A stretch of 64,000 nt of DNA from Arthrobacter humicola (GTDB lineage Bacteria; Actinomycetota; Actinomycetes; Actinomycetales; Micrococcaceae): the NCBI RefSeq assembly GCF_022803015.1, contig NZ_JAFKON010000001.1:62001-126000 (forward strand), given 5' to 3'. The notes below the pieces were generated by a model. It made no database searches and was not told where the DNA came from. It saw nothing but the letters and a program-made list of their open reading frames with translations. The position numbers were made by a program, and so were the translations under genes. Shown piece by piece: positions 9,610 through 18,227 of this stretch; the first letter of the stretch is position 1; each line of letters starts with the position of its first letter.

Positions 9610-11517
9610 ATGGGCATCCCGGCGGACGCAGAACGAGCCCTGCGGCAGTTGAAAATTCGAGGCAAGGCCCATCTTCAAAGGCGGAGGCCACACCGGAGAA
9701 CAGAACGGACCCCCGCCGTTCCGCCCGGGACGAATGGTTCAGCGGGCCAGTGGGCGGGGCGGGGGCCAAACCGGCAGTTGCAGTTCACCCCATACGAAGC
9801 TTCCGGTCCGGGACCGCGGCGCCCGGACCTGAGCGTGGGCGTGATCCTGGACGATTTCACCCGTACGTCCTTTGCGTTCGAATGGAACCTGCTCGAACTG
9901 CGCAAGGAACTGTGGCGTGACCAACTGGGGGAGACCCGCATCGATTTCCTGTTCGTGGAATCTGCCTGGAACGGAAATTCCGGCTCCTGGCAATACCAGC
10001 TCACCGGTTCCAAGGGGCCGGGGGTCGAGCTGGTCCGGCTTGTTGAGTGGTGCCGTGCCCGCGGCATTCCGACCGTCTTCTGGAACAAGGAGGACCCACC
10101 GCATTACGACGACTTTCTTCCGGCAGCAAAGTTGTTTGACCACGTCTTCACCAGTGATTCGGACCGCATTCCTGATTACGTGAGGGACTTGGGCCACCAC
10201 GGGGTGGGCACCCTTCCCTTTGCCGCGCAGCCCGCCCTCCACAACCCCGTCCGGCCAGGACACGGATGGCACTCGCGCGGCGTGGCTTTCGCCGGAATGT
10301 ATTTCGCCCACAAGTATCCTCAACGCCGCGCCCAGATGGACATGCTCCTGGGCGCGGCCATGACCGAAGCCGGAACCGGCGGCGCCGAACTGGAAATATT
10401 CTCCCGCCAGCTGGGCGGGGACCAGAACTACCAGTTCCCGGAGCCGTTCGACCAGCACGTAGTCGGCTCATTGAATTACGCCCAGATGCTGACGGCATAC
10501 CGGGCGTACAAGGCGTTCCTGAACGTCAACTCGGTGATCGAATCGCCCAGCATGTGCGCCCGCCGGATCTTCGAGATCTCCGCCTCGGGCACACCGGTCG
10601 TCTCCGCTCCCAGCGCGGCCATAGCGCAGTTCTTCGAGGACGATGAGGTTCTGGTCGCCGCAGCCCAGCCGGAGGCGGAAATCATGCTGCGCAAGCTGAC
10701 GTCCAACCCGGAGTTCAACGAACGGGTGGTCCACAAGGCCCAGCGCCGGATCTGGGGAGCGCATACGTACGCGCACCGGGCAGAATCCATTGTCCGGGCG
10801 GTCGCGCCGGAGCGATGCCGGCCCGTGGTCCTTCCCTCCGTCAGTGCGCTGGTGAGCACAACCCGTCCGGAACAGCTGGACCAAATATTTCAGACCGCCG
10901 GCGGCCAGGCCGACGTCGACCTGGAGCTCATCGTGCTGACCCGCGGCTTTGCGGCCGCCGAGGGTCTCTGCGCCGAACTGGCGCACGCCCACGGCGTGGC
11001 GAAGTACCAGGTGCTCGCCGCCCCGGCCGCACTGACCCTCGGCGAGTGCCTCAACCGGTGCGTTGAAGCATCGACGGGTGCGGTGCTCACCAGGATGGAC
11101 GACGCCGACTATTACGCGCCAAACTACGTCGCCGATCTGCTGTACGCGCTCAGCTATTCCGGGGCGGACGTGGTGGGGAAGCAGTCCCACTACACGCACC
11201 TGCGTTCCAGCCGGACCACCATGCTCCGCGCCGCACACCAGGAGCACCGGTTCGGCCGGCGGGTGATGGGACCAACCATCACTGCACACAGGGAGGTCTT
11301 CGAGGCGCACCCGTTTGAGGCGCTGGACCGGGGCGAGGACACCGCCTTCCTGGCGTCCGTCGCGGCGTCCCAGGGCTCCATCTACGCAGCCGACAGGTTC
11401 AACTACTGCCAGATCCGCCCCGGCGCGGGGAACGGGCCGGGCGTACCGGCCGGGGAGCCCGCAACGGACGGCGAAATTCACATTCTCGAAAATCCACGTG
11501 AATTCATCACGCTTTGA
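9610..11517 (+). CDS. Two-domain glycosyltransferase (CgeB-like plus GT2 half)
   Basis: About 635 residues. The ATG at 9610 has a strong GGAGGAGGA site nine bases upstream, so it is preferred over the upstream in-frame start at 9535. The first half (roughly residues 70-400) has VGVILDDFTRTSFAFEWNLL, GIPTVFWNKEDPPHYDDF, VFTSDSDRIPDYV and RIFEISASGTPVVSAPS, like CgeB/spore-coat-type glycosyltransferases. The second half (from about residue 410) is GT2-like: SALVSTTRPEQL, LIVLTRGFAAAEGL, TGAVLTRMDDADYYAPNY with the DxD-type metal site. It is probably a bifunctional wall-polymer transferase and is the first gene of the wecC operon. Acceptor unknown. Confidence 0.85.
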   Translation: MGIPADAERALRQLKIRGKAHLQRRRPHRRTERTPAVPPGTNGSAGQWAGRGPNRQLQFTPYEASGPGPRRPDLSVGVILDDFTRTSFAFEWNLLELRKELWRDQLGETRIDFLFVESAWNGNSGSWQYQLTGSKGPGVELVRLVEWCRARGIPTVFWNKEDPPHYDDFLPAAKLFDHVFTSDSDRIPDYVRDLGHHGVGTLPFAAQPALHNPVRPGHGWHSRGVAFAGMYFAHKYPQRRAQMDMLLGAAMTEAGTGGAELEIFSRQLGGDQNYQFPEPFDQHVVGSLNYAQMLTAYRAYKAFLNVNSVIESPSMCARRIFEISASGTPVVSAPSAAIAQFFEDDEVLVAAAQPEAEIMLRKLTSNPEFNERVVHKAQRRIWGAHTYAHRAESIVRAVAPERCRPVVLPSVSALVSTTRPEQLDQIFQTAGGQADVDLELIVLTRGFAAAEGLCAELAHAHGVAKYQVLAAPAALTLGECLNRCVEASTGAVLTRMDDADYYAPNYVADLLYALSYSGADVVGKQSHYTHLRSSRTTMLRAAHQEHRFGRRVMGPTITAHREVFEAHPFEALDRGEDTAFLASVAASQGSIYAADRFNYCQIRPGAGNGPGVPAGEPATDGEIHILENPREFITL

Positions 11518-11531
11518 TAGGGGTTACCAGA

Positions 11532-12785
11532 TTGACTGACTTTCGGACCATCGCCGTCATTGGACTGGGGTACATCGGGCTGCCCACAGCCGCGATACTG
11601 GCGACCAACGGCCTTGACGTCATCGGCGTTGACGTCAATCAGCGGACGGTGGACGCAGTCAACGAGGGGCGTGTGCCCTTCGTCGAGCCAGACCTGGGGA
11701 TCCACGTCGCCGGTGCCGTCAGCCAGGGCCGGCTCAAGGCAACCACCGGGACGCCCGCCGCTGATGCGTTTATTGTCGCCGTTCCGACGCCGTTCACGGC
11801 GGACAAGAGGGCTGACCTGAGCTACATCGAGGCGGCCGCACGCGGGATCGCGCCGGTGTTGCAAGGTGGCGAACTGATCATCCTTGAGTCCACGTCGCCC
11901 CCGGGGGCAACCCGCCATCTGGGCGAGTACATCGTCTCGCTCCGGCCGGACCTATCGCTGGACGGCGCCGACGGCAGGCCCGCGATTCTCCTGGCCCATT
12001 GCCCCGAGCGCGTCTTGCCCGGCAAAGTCATGATCGAGCTTGTCACCAACGACAGGATTGTTGGCGGGATCACCCGGCGCGCCGCCGATCTCGCGAAAGA
12101 CCTGTATGCGGTGTTTTGCCAGGGCGAGATCCTGATCACCGACGACGTGACGGCGGAAATGGCCAAGCTGGTGGAAAACTCCTACCGCGACGTCAACATA
12201 GCGTTTGCGAATGAGCTTTCGGTCATCAGCGAAAAGCTGGGCATCAACGTCTGGGAACTGATCCGGCTGGCAAACCATCACCCGCGCGTCGACATCCTGC
12301 AGCCGGGACCCGGCGTCGGGGGTCACTGCATTGCCGTCGATCCCTGGTTCATCGTCGCTGCAGCACCTGCCGAGTCGCGCTTGATCAGAGCGGCCCGGAC
12401 CGTCAACGACGAGAAGCCGCGCTGGGTCCTGGACCAGGTGCGTGACGCGTTTGCCGGCTTGCCCAGGAACGCAGAGATTGCCGTCCTGGGGCTCGCGTTC
12501 AAGGCAAACATTGACGACCTGCGTGAGTCTCCCGCCATTGACATTGCCCATGGCATCGCCGAATCGATGCCGGCCACCCGGATCAACGTCGCCGAGCCCC
12601 ACATCGACAGCCTGCCCGGGCGCCTGCAGCACCGGGAGAACGTCCGGCTGGTGCCCTTGGAGGAAGCAGTGAGCCGTTCCTCGCTCGTGGTGGTGCTTGT
12701 CGACCACGACGCCGTCCGGGCGCTGCCCGCCGAAGCCTTGGCCGGCAAGCTCCTCGTCGATACCCGGGGAGTCTTCAGCTCATGA
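11532..12785 (+). CDS. wecC: UDP-N-acetyl-D-mannosamine dehydrogenase
   Basis: About 417 residues. It oxidises UDP-ManNAc to UDP-ManNAcA with two NAD+. The Rossmann loop IAVIGLGYIGLPTAA is at residues 7-21, ILESTSPPGAT at 117-127, and the catalytic cysteine block PGVGGHCIAVDPWF has Cys266. AVLGLAFKANIDDLRESPA is the conserved C-terminal signature. The TTG at 11532 is chosen because ATAGGGG lies eight bases upstream; an in-frame TTG at 11514 would overlap the previous stop. The gene overlaps the next one by four bases (ATGA). It pairs functionally with wecB. A related UDP-sugar dehydrogenase specificity is possible but less likely. Confidence 0.92.
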   Translation: MTDFRTIAVIGLGYIGLPTAAILATNGLDVIGVDVNQRTVDAVNEGRVPFVEPDLGIHVAGAVSQGRLKATTGTPAADAFIVAVPTPFTADKRADLSYIEAAARGIAPVLQGGELIILESTSPPGATRHLGEYIVSLRPDLSLDGADGRPAILLAHCPERVLPGKVMIELVTNDRIVGGITRRAADLAKDLYAVFCQGEILITDDVTAEMAKLVENSYRDVNIAFANELSVISEKLGINVWELIRLANHHPRVDILQPGPGVGGHCIAVDPWFIVAAAPAESRLIRAARTVNDEKPRWVLDQVRDAFAGLPRNAEIAVLGLAFKANIDDLRESPAIDIAHGIAESMPATRINVAEPHIDSLPGRLQHRENVRLVPLEEAVSRSSLVVVLVDHDAVRALPAEALAGKLLVDTRGVFSS

Positions 12786-13744
12786 TCGATCGGCTCGTTC
12801 AGACATTGCGCACAGCCTTCAAAAGCCGGGTGGTCATGGCGATGGCCTTCTGCGGCGCGGCCGCAGTACTCAGTGGAATCCTCTGCCTCGTGCTCAGGCA
12901 GCCGGCGCTCGCGGTTCTGCCCCTGGCACTGTTCGCACTCATGGCGGTGATGGCCGTCTCGCAGCTGGTCAGTATGCGGTGGCTACAGGAAACCGAAGCC
13001 CGGAAGGCCCACTCGCGCAACAGGGAACTGCGCGAGCTGGTACGCGGACTGTCCGCACCGGCGGCGAAGGCCAGTGCCCCCGCGGCAGAGCGCACAAATC
13101 CCGCGGCGGAGCGCACAAATCCCGCGGCGGAGCGCACAAATCCCGCGGCGGAGCGCACAAATCCCGCGGCGGAGCGCACAAAGTCCGCTCCCACCGCGGC
13201 TCCGACTGCCGGACGGGCAGTCGGCCGGCTCGCGGCCGCTGTGACAGATGACCGGGACCGCCAGGCCAAAATCCTCCGCTACCTCGGAGCGCCTGTAACG
13301 GCGCCGTGGGGCGGACGGGTTGTCTACTCAATCATGGGCCAGGAGCTTTACCGGTACTTGGGCGATGCCCACGCCCTGGAACCACTGCGGCCGAGCACCA
13401 TCGCTGCCCAGATCGCGAACGGCCGGGGCTTCGCGCTGGTGATCGATGACAGCGCCTTCACGGCCGGAATCTGGTTCGGAGCCGATTCCGCTGCAGGGAC
13501 GCTGCTTGCCAACGAAATACTCCGTGCCCTCGCTGAGTGCAGGTCCCAAGGGATGCCGGCCTATTTTGTGAGAACACGGTTGGAGACCGATATCTACACC
13601 ACGGATTTCGAAGCAGCGTCGGATGTTGTGTTTTCGGAGCGTTCATCCCTGGCGGAGTGGACCGAAGACTACCGGTTCGGATTGCTCACTTCGCTGGAAG
13701 CTTTTGCCAAAATGAACAGAGGAGCGCTCATTGGCTCGCCCTGA
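12782..13744 (+). CDS. Unrecognised membrane protein with heptapeptide repeats, polysaccharide locus
   Basis: A 320-residue protein of no family I can name. Two hydrophobic segments lie at about residues 18-37 and 42-62. A basic/acidic linker (LQETEARKAHSRNRELREL) that could form a short coiled coil follows. Five heptads PAAERT[N/K] occupy residues 100-134, then comes an Ala/Pro/Thr linker. The C-terminal 170 residues look folded: RYLGAPVTAPWGGRVVYSIM, FALVIDDSAFTAGIWFGAD and YRFGLLTSLEAFAK. The ATG overlaps the wecC stop, and its end overlaps the next glycosyltransferase by 14 bases, implying translational coupling. It might be a scaffold or regulator of the polymer machinery (inference only). 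Confidence 0.75.
   Translation: MIDRLVQTLRTAFKSRVVMAMAFCGAAAVLSGILCLVLRQPALAVLPLALFALMAVMAVSQLVSMRWLQETEARKAHSRNRELRELVRGLSAPAAKASAPAAERTNPAAERTNPAAERTNPAAERTNPAAERTKSAPTAAPTAGRAVGRLAAAVTDDRDRQAKILRYLGAPVTAPWGGRVVYSIMGQELYRYLGDAHALEPLRPSTIAAQIANGRGFALVIDDSAFTAGIWFGADSAAGTLLANEILRALAECRSQGMPAYFVRTRLETDIYTTDFEAASDVVFSERSSLAEWTEDYRFGLLTSLEAFAKMNRGALIGSP
13079..13183 (+). repeat. In-frame 21-base tandem repeat, five units
   Basis: Five consecutive 21-base units begin at 13079, 13100, 13121, 13142 and 13163. Units 2 to 4 are identical; unit 1 differs at one codon (gca for gcg) and unit 5 at its last codon (aag for aat). Each unit encodes PAAERTN. Near identity at silent positions points to recent slippage rather than ancient protein repeats. 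Confidence 0.95.
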
Positions 13745-15905
13745 TACCACCGGGTCCATGCGGAAGATCCTCCTCTACGGGGACGTCGACCTCAACATCA
13801 TCGACGGGTCCGCCGTCTGGCTCGTCTCCATGGCCGAGGCGTTATCCCGAACGGGCTCCGAAGTCTGCGTACTTCTCAAGACCCACGTCACGAAGACGCG
13901 GCTGCTTGACCGGATAGCTGACATGCCCGGCGTGGAAATCGCCCAACCTGGCGAGAGCGCGGACATCGAGGCGCTGCAGCCCCGAACCGCAGCCCAGCGC
14001 ATGGCCCAGCTTGACGCGCAGCGGCCGTTCGACGTCGTGATCGCCCGCGGCACCCAGGTCGCGGCGCACGTCGCAAACTCCAAAGTCCTGGGCCCCAAGT
14101 CGTGGCTCTACATCACGGACATCGCCCATCCCGGCTCCCGGCTTTCCGAAAAAGACCGCGCGGTGCTCAGAAGGACCGTCGGACAATGCCGGCGCTTCTT
14201 CGTGCAGACTGAGGCCGCACGCTCCTACGTTGAGGCGACGATTCCCGAGGCCGGGGGAAAGACCCTGGTCCTCACGCCCATGGTGCCCGATGAATACTTT
14301 GACCTGCGGGGAGGCTCATCTGGCACCGGGCGGAAACTGAGTGCGGTCTACTCCGGCAAGTTCGCCAGGAAATGGCGGACCCTGGAAATGTGCTCCCTCC
14401 CGGCGACGGCCGGGGAACACAACCTTCCCCTGGCGTTGACGATGATCGGCGACAAGTTCCAGCACGACCTCCAGGACCCGCAGTGGTCGGCCACGATGGA
14501 GACGGCGGTGAGCTCGCCGGGGATCGACTGGCTGGGCGGGATGTCCCGTGATGAGGCCGCAAAGGAAGTCAGCCGGCACGACGTCGGGTTGAGCTGGCGG
14601 GATCGAAGCATGGACGCCAGCCTCGAAATTTCGACCAAGGTGCTCGAGTACGCGGCCCTTGGGGTGCCGCCGATGGTGAACCGGAATGCGCAGCACCTGG
14701 AGCTTTTCGGCGCGGACTATCCGCTGTATGTCGACGACGATTCGGCGGAGGGCGTTCTCAGCACCCTTCTGGCGGCGAGGGAAACCGTTGCCGGGCTGAA
14801 GGAGGAAGTGTCCAATCGTGTCCGGTACTACTCGATTTCAGCATCGGCGGCCCGGCTGAAAGCCTATTTCGAACGGTCCGAGGGCGACTACGCCCGCAGC
14901 CCGCGGTCCAGGCAAAAGACGCGGGTGCTGATTGCCGGTCACGACCTCAAGTTTGCGGGCGAGCTGGTGTCCGTCCTCGAGATGCGGGACGACATCGAAC
15001 TCGCCTTCGACCACTGGACCTCACTTCATCAGCACGACGTCAAGGAGTCCGAGCGGCTCAGGGACTGGGCCGACGTGATCATCTGTGAATGGTGCGGGCC
15101 CAACGCCGTCTGGTACTCGAACAATAAACGGCGGAGGCAGAAGCTCATTGTGCGTCTTCACATGTTCGAGCTCAACGGCCCCTGGATGAGCGACGTGGCC
15201 GCCGAAAACATTGACTCCCTGATCTGCGTCTCGCAGCTCTACGTGGATCGCACCCGTGCAAGTACCGGCTGGACCGGCACCGCCATCCGGGTCATCCCGA
15301 ACGCCGTGGACGTCATGGACCTCCGCAGATCCAAGGAACCGGATCATCGCTTCCGGCTGGGGCTGGTGGGCATCGTCCCCATGCGCAAGCGCCTGGACCG
15401 CGCCCTTGACCTGCTCGAGGAGCTGTTGGATGAGGACCCCAGGTACACCCTGCATGTCCGCGGAAGAATGCCGTGGGAGTATCCGTACGAATGGAAGAAG
15501 CCGTTCCAACGCGAGGCGTACCTGGAGATTTTTGACCGTATCGGCAGGTCCCCGGCGCTGCGGGATGCCGTGGTCTTCGAACCGTTTGGCCCCGACATGG
15601 CGTCCTGGCTGCGCAAGATCGGATATGTCCTATCGCCCAGCTCGGACGAGAGCTTTCACCTCGCCCCCGCTGAGGGCATGGCATCAGGCGCCGTACCGCT
15701 GTTCTGGCAAAGGCCCGGAGCGGATGAAATATTCAGCAACCGCTGGACTCGGGGGACAACGTCCCAGGTCCGGGCCCTGGTCTCGGCCCTCAACCGCTCG
15801 CCCCAGGCGTATGCAGAGGAGTCCCGGGCCGCCGCCGAATACGTCGGGCGGTTCGATATGCGGTCCACGGGCGAGGCCTGGCTGGAGGAAATACTCAGCA
15901 CGTGA
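13731..15905 (+). CDS. Large glycosyltransferase with two GT-B-like halves
   Basis: A 724-residue protein started by TTG at 13731, inside the end of the previous gene. The first half (about 1-380) carries ILLYGDVDLNIIDGSAVWL, DVVIARGTQVAAHV, FFVQTEAARSYVEA and KVLEYAALGVPPMVNRNA. The second half (about 395-724) has WADVIICEWCGPNAVWYS, LICVSQLYVDRTR, IRVIPNAVDVMDLRR and LSPSSDESFHLAPAEGMASG, the last matching the Glu-containing donor loop of GT4 retaining enzymes. Two catalytic units in one chain suggest it adds two residues or repeats of a polymer. It is the final gene of the operon that begins at 9610. Confidence 0.85.
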   Translation: MARPDTTGSMRKILLYGDVDLNIIDGSAVWLVSMAEALSRTGSEVCVLLKTHVTKTRLLDRIADMPGVEIAQPGESADIEALQPRTAAQRMAQLDAQRPFDVVIARGTQVAAHVANSKVLGPKSWLYITDIAHPGSRLSEKDRAVLRRTVGQCRRFFVQTEAARSYVEATIPEAGGKTLVLTPMVPDEYFDLRGGSSGTGRKLSAVYSGKFARKWRTLEMCSLPATAGEHNLPLALTMIGDKFQHDLQDPQWSATMETAVSSPGIDWLGGMSRDEAAKEVSRHDVGLSWRDRSMDASLEISTKVLEYAALGVPPMVNRNAQHLELFGADYPLYVDDDSAEGVLSTLLAARETVAGLKEEVSNRVRYYSISASAARLKAYFERSEGDYARSPRSRQKTRVLIAGHDLKFAGELVSVLEMRDDIELAFDHWTSLHQHDVKESERLRDWADVIICEWCGPNAVWYSNNKRRRQKLIVRLHMFELNGPWMSDVAAENIDSLICVSQLYVDRTRASTGWTGTAIRVIPNAVDVMDLRRSKEPDHRFRLGLVGIVPMRKRLDRALDLLEELLDEDPRYTLHVRGRMPWEYPYEWKKPFQREAYLEIFDRIGRSPALRDAVVFEPFGPDMASWLRKIGYVLSPSSDESFHLAPAEGMASGAVPLFWQRPGADEIFSNRWTRGTTSQVRALVSALNRSPQAYAEESRAAAEYVGRFDMRSTGEAWLEEILST

Positions 15906-15949
15906 AGCCACGGCCCGGCACGGTCAGTCCCTCGCGGTAGCGTAGGGCT

Positions 15950-17104
15950 GTGCCTGAAACTGTGCCCGAACCTGTGCCCGAAACCGCTGTCCCTGAAACC
16001 GCTGTGCCTGAAGCCGCTGTCCCTGAAACCGCTGTGCCTGAAGCCGCTGTGCCCGATGCCCTGCCCGCGGACGCCGCACTGACCGTTGGCGGCCTCTCGG
16101 AGTCCCAGCTGCTGGGACGCATCTTTCCGCGGCTCACGATTCCGCAGCCCAATGGCGGACCGGCGGCGGCGTCGTACTTGCTGCTGGGGCCGGGGGACGA
16201 CGCCGCGGTTGTCGCCGCGCCGGACGGGCGGACCGTGGTGAGCATCGACACCCAAGTGGCGGACCAGGATTTCCGGCTCGAATGGAACAACGGCTACCGG
16301 ACCACCGGGTACGACGTCGGCTGGAAGGCCGCGGCGCAAAACCTCAGCGACATCAACGCCATGGGCGCCCGGGCCACGTCCGTTGTGGTCAGCCTGACCA
16401 TGCCGCCGGAGACCCCCGTCTCCTGGGTGGAGGATTTCGCGGACGGCCTCGTGGCCGGCATCAGGGGGCTGGGGGCTTCGGCCTGCACGGTGGCCGGCGG
16501 CGACCTCGGCCGCGGCCGCGAACTGGCGGTCAGTGTGGCGATCCTGGGGACTCTTGACGGCAAGGCGCCCGTCCTGCGCTCCGGGGCCCGGCCGGGGGAC
16601 ACCGTGGCCCTGGCGGGAACGGTAGGCCGGGCCGCCGCCGGGCTGGCGCTGCTGGAGTCGAACGTCCCGGTGGGCGCCCTGACCGCCGGGCAGCATTCCC
16701 TCCTGGACACCCAGTGCAGGCCGCAGCCCCCGCTCGCCGCCGGACCGCTGGCCCGTGAGGCGGGGGCGTCCGCCATGATGGACATCTCGGACGGCCTGGT
16801 CCGGGACGGAAACCGCATGGCGGCCGCCAGCCGCGCGGTGCTGAACCTGGACGCCGCCGCCCTGAAGGAGCTGGCCGCCCCGCTGTTGCCGGCGTCGGAG
16901 CTGTTGGGGGCAGACCCGATGGCCTGGGTCCTCGGCGGCGGTGAAGACCATGGGCTGCTCGCCACTTTCCCGGCAGGGGTTCCGCTCCCTCCCGGGTTCA
17001 CTGCGATAGGCTCGGTAGAGGCCCCTGCACCAACCGAAAGCACGGGAGTAACGATCGCGGGCAGGCCCGCTGACGCTGTGGGATGGGATCACTTTGCAGA
17101 CTAA
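15950..17104 (+). CDS. thiL: Thiamine-monophosphate kinase with repetitive N-terminus
   Basis: ThiL phosphorylates thiamine phosphate to the active diphosphate using ATP. The conserved part begins around residue 48 (LTVGGLSESQLLGRIFPRL). It contains LGPGDDAAVVAAPDGRTVVS, DVGWKAAAQNLSDINAMGA, CTVAGGDLGRG and MDISDGLVRDG, the usual metal- and ATP-binding blocks of the PurM-like fold. The first 40 residues are a Val-Pro-Glu repeat (VPETAVPEAAVPETAVPEAA) in which nearly every Val is GTG, so the true initiation codon is ambiguous; the first GTG follows an AGGG. The gene overlaps the next by 11 bases. thiC in the same window lies far away. Confidence 0.93.
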   Translation: MPETVPEPVPETAVPETAVPEAAVPETAVPEAAVPDALPADAALTVGGLSESQLLGRIFPRLTIPQPNGGPAAASYLLLGPGDDAAVVAAPDGRTVVSIDTQVADQDFRLEWNNGYRTTGYDVGWKAAAQNLSDINAMGARATSVVVSLTMPPETPVSWVEDFADGLVAGIRGLGASACTVAGGDLGRGRELAVSVAILGTLDGKAPVLRSGARPGDTVALAGTVGRAAAGLALLESNVPVGALTAGQHSLLDTQCRPQPPLAAGPLAREAGASAMMDISDGLVRDGNRMAAASRAVLNLDAAALKELAAPLLPASELLGADPMAWVLGGGEDHGLLATFPAGVPLPPGFTAIGSVEAPAPTESTGVTIAGRPADAVGWDHFAD

Positions 17105-18227
17105 GATTGCCGCCAACGCGCAAGCGATGAAGCGGTGGTTGGGCAAGGCGGAAACCACGCTCGGCAACCACAGCGACCGCCTGAACGCCATCAACATCTT
17201 TCCGGTAGCCGACGGCGACACCGGCACCAACCTCTACCTGACCGTCCGCGCCGCGGCCCACGCCGCGGACGCCGCCGTGCCGGGACACCCGGACGGGGCG
17301 GCGCACGCGGCACCGGACCCGACCCTGCATGACGTTGGCGCCGTCCTTGCGCAGGCCGGCCAGGTTGCCATGGAACAGGCCCGCGGCAACTCGGGAACCC
17401 TGTTCGCCGTCTTCCTCTGCGCTGCTGCCGAACCCCTGGCCGGGCACACCCGGATCAGCTCACCCCTGCTGGCCGCGGCCCTGAACCGGGCCCAGATCCG
17501 GGCCTGGTCCGCGCTGAGTGATCCCGTGCCCGGCACCATGCTCTCCGTCATGGAGGCTGCCGCCAGGGCCGCGGCCGCCGTGGACTCCGCACACGACGGC
17601 GATGACAGCAACCAGACCCTGGGCCTGGCCCTGGACGCCGCCGTCGAGGCGGCCCTGGCCGCCGTGGTCCGCACGGAAGAGCAGCTCGATGCCCTGCAGG
17701 CCGCCCACGTGGTGGACGCCGGCGGCGTGGGCATGCTGCTGATCCTGGACTGCCTCCGCTCGGCCGTGCTGGGCGAGGAGCTCCAGAGCGAACTGCTGGA
17801 CGGACTGCACGGCTACGACGTCCAGGATCCGCATATCCACGTCGGCATGCCGCGAGACGAAGGTGTCGAAGTCATGTGCACCATTTCCCTGTCCCCGCTT
17901 GACGCCGCCATGATGCGCCAACGGCTCGACGAAATGGGCGACTCGGTGATCATGAGCCAGGTCGGTGGCGGCGCCGACGCCGCCGGGCTCTACCGCTGGC
18001 GCGTCCACGTCCACGTCCTGGATGGGGACCTCGCCGTCGCGCTGATCCGTTCCCTGGGCGAGCCCACGGACATTTCCGTGAGCGAGCTCGCAGTCCCGCG
18101 CGACCCGGAGGCACCGGCCGCCACGGTTGCCGCCACCGCAGGCGCACCTGTTGACGCTACCGTCGCTGCTGCTGCTGCCCCGGCGCGTGCCGCCGAAACC
18201 CGAAACCCCGACGGACATGCACGCTGA
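17094..18227 (+). CDS. DAK2 (DhaL-like) domain protein, short form
   Basis: A 377-residue protein started by TTG at 17094, overlapping thiL by 11 bases. NIFPVADGDTGTNLYLTV gives the three aspartates that bind Mg-ADP in DhaL/FakA kinases, and EQARGNSGTLFAVFL is the second conserved block. A middle domain with GDSVIMSQVGGGADAAG and WRVHVHVLDGDLAVALI matches the central FakA region. The usual C-terminal third of FakA/YloV (total near 550 residues) is absent and an Ala-rich tail replaces it. By family it may phosphorylate fatty acids with a FakB partner, but no FakB gene is visible here. It precedes recG, as is common in Gram-positive bacteria. Confidence 0.85.
   Translation: MQTKIAANAQAMKRWLGKAETTLGNHSDRLNAINIFPVADGDTGTNLYLTVRAAAHAADAAVPGHPDGAAHAAPDPTLHDVGAVLAQAGQVAMEQARGNSGTLFAVFLCAAAEPLAGHTRISSPLLAAALNRAQIRAWSALSDPVPGTMLSVMEAAARAAAAVDSAHDGDDSNQTLGLALDAAVEAALAAVVRTEEQLDALQAAHVVDAGGVGMLLILDCLRSAVLGEELQSELLDGLHGYDVQDPHIHVGMPRDEGVEVMCTISLSPLDAAMMRQRLDEMGDSVIMSQVGGGADAAGLYRWRVHVHVLDGDLAVALIRSLGEPTDISVSELAVPRDPEAPAATVAATAGAPVDATVAAAAAPARAAETRNPDGHAR

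Noticed and set aside
13079..13183. CRISPR or regulatory iteron array
   Set aside because: The 21-base units are in frame inside a coding gene and contiguous; they encode a heptapeptide repeat.
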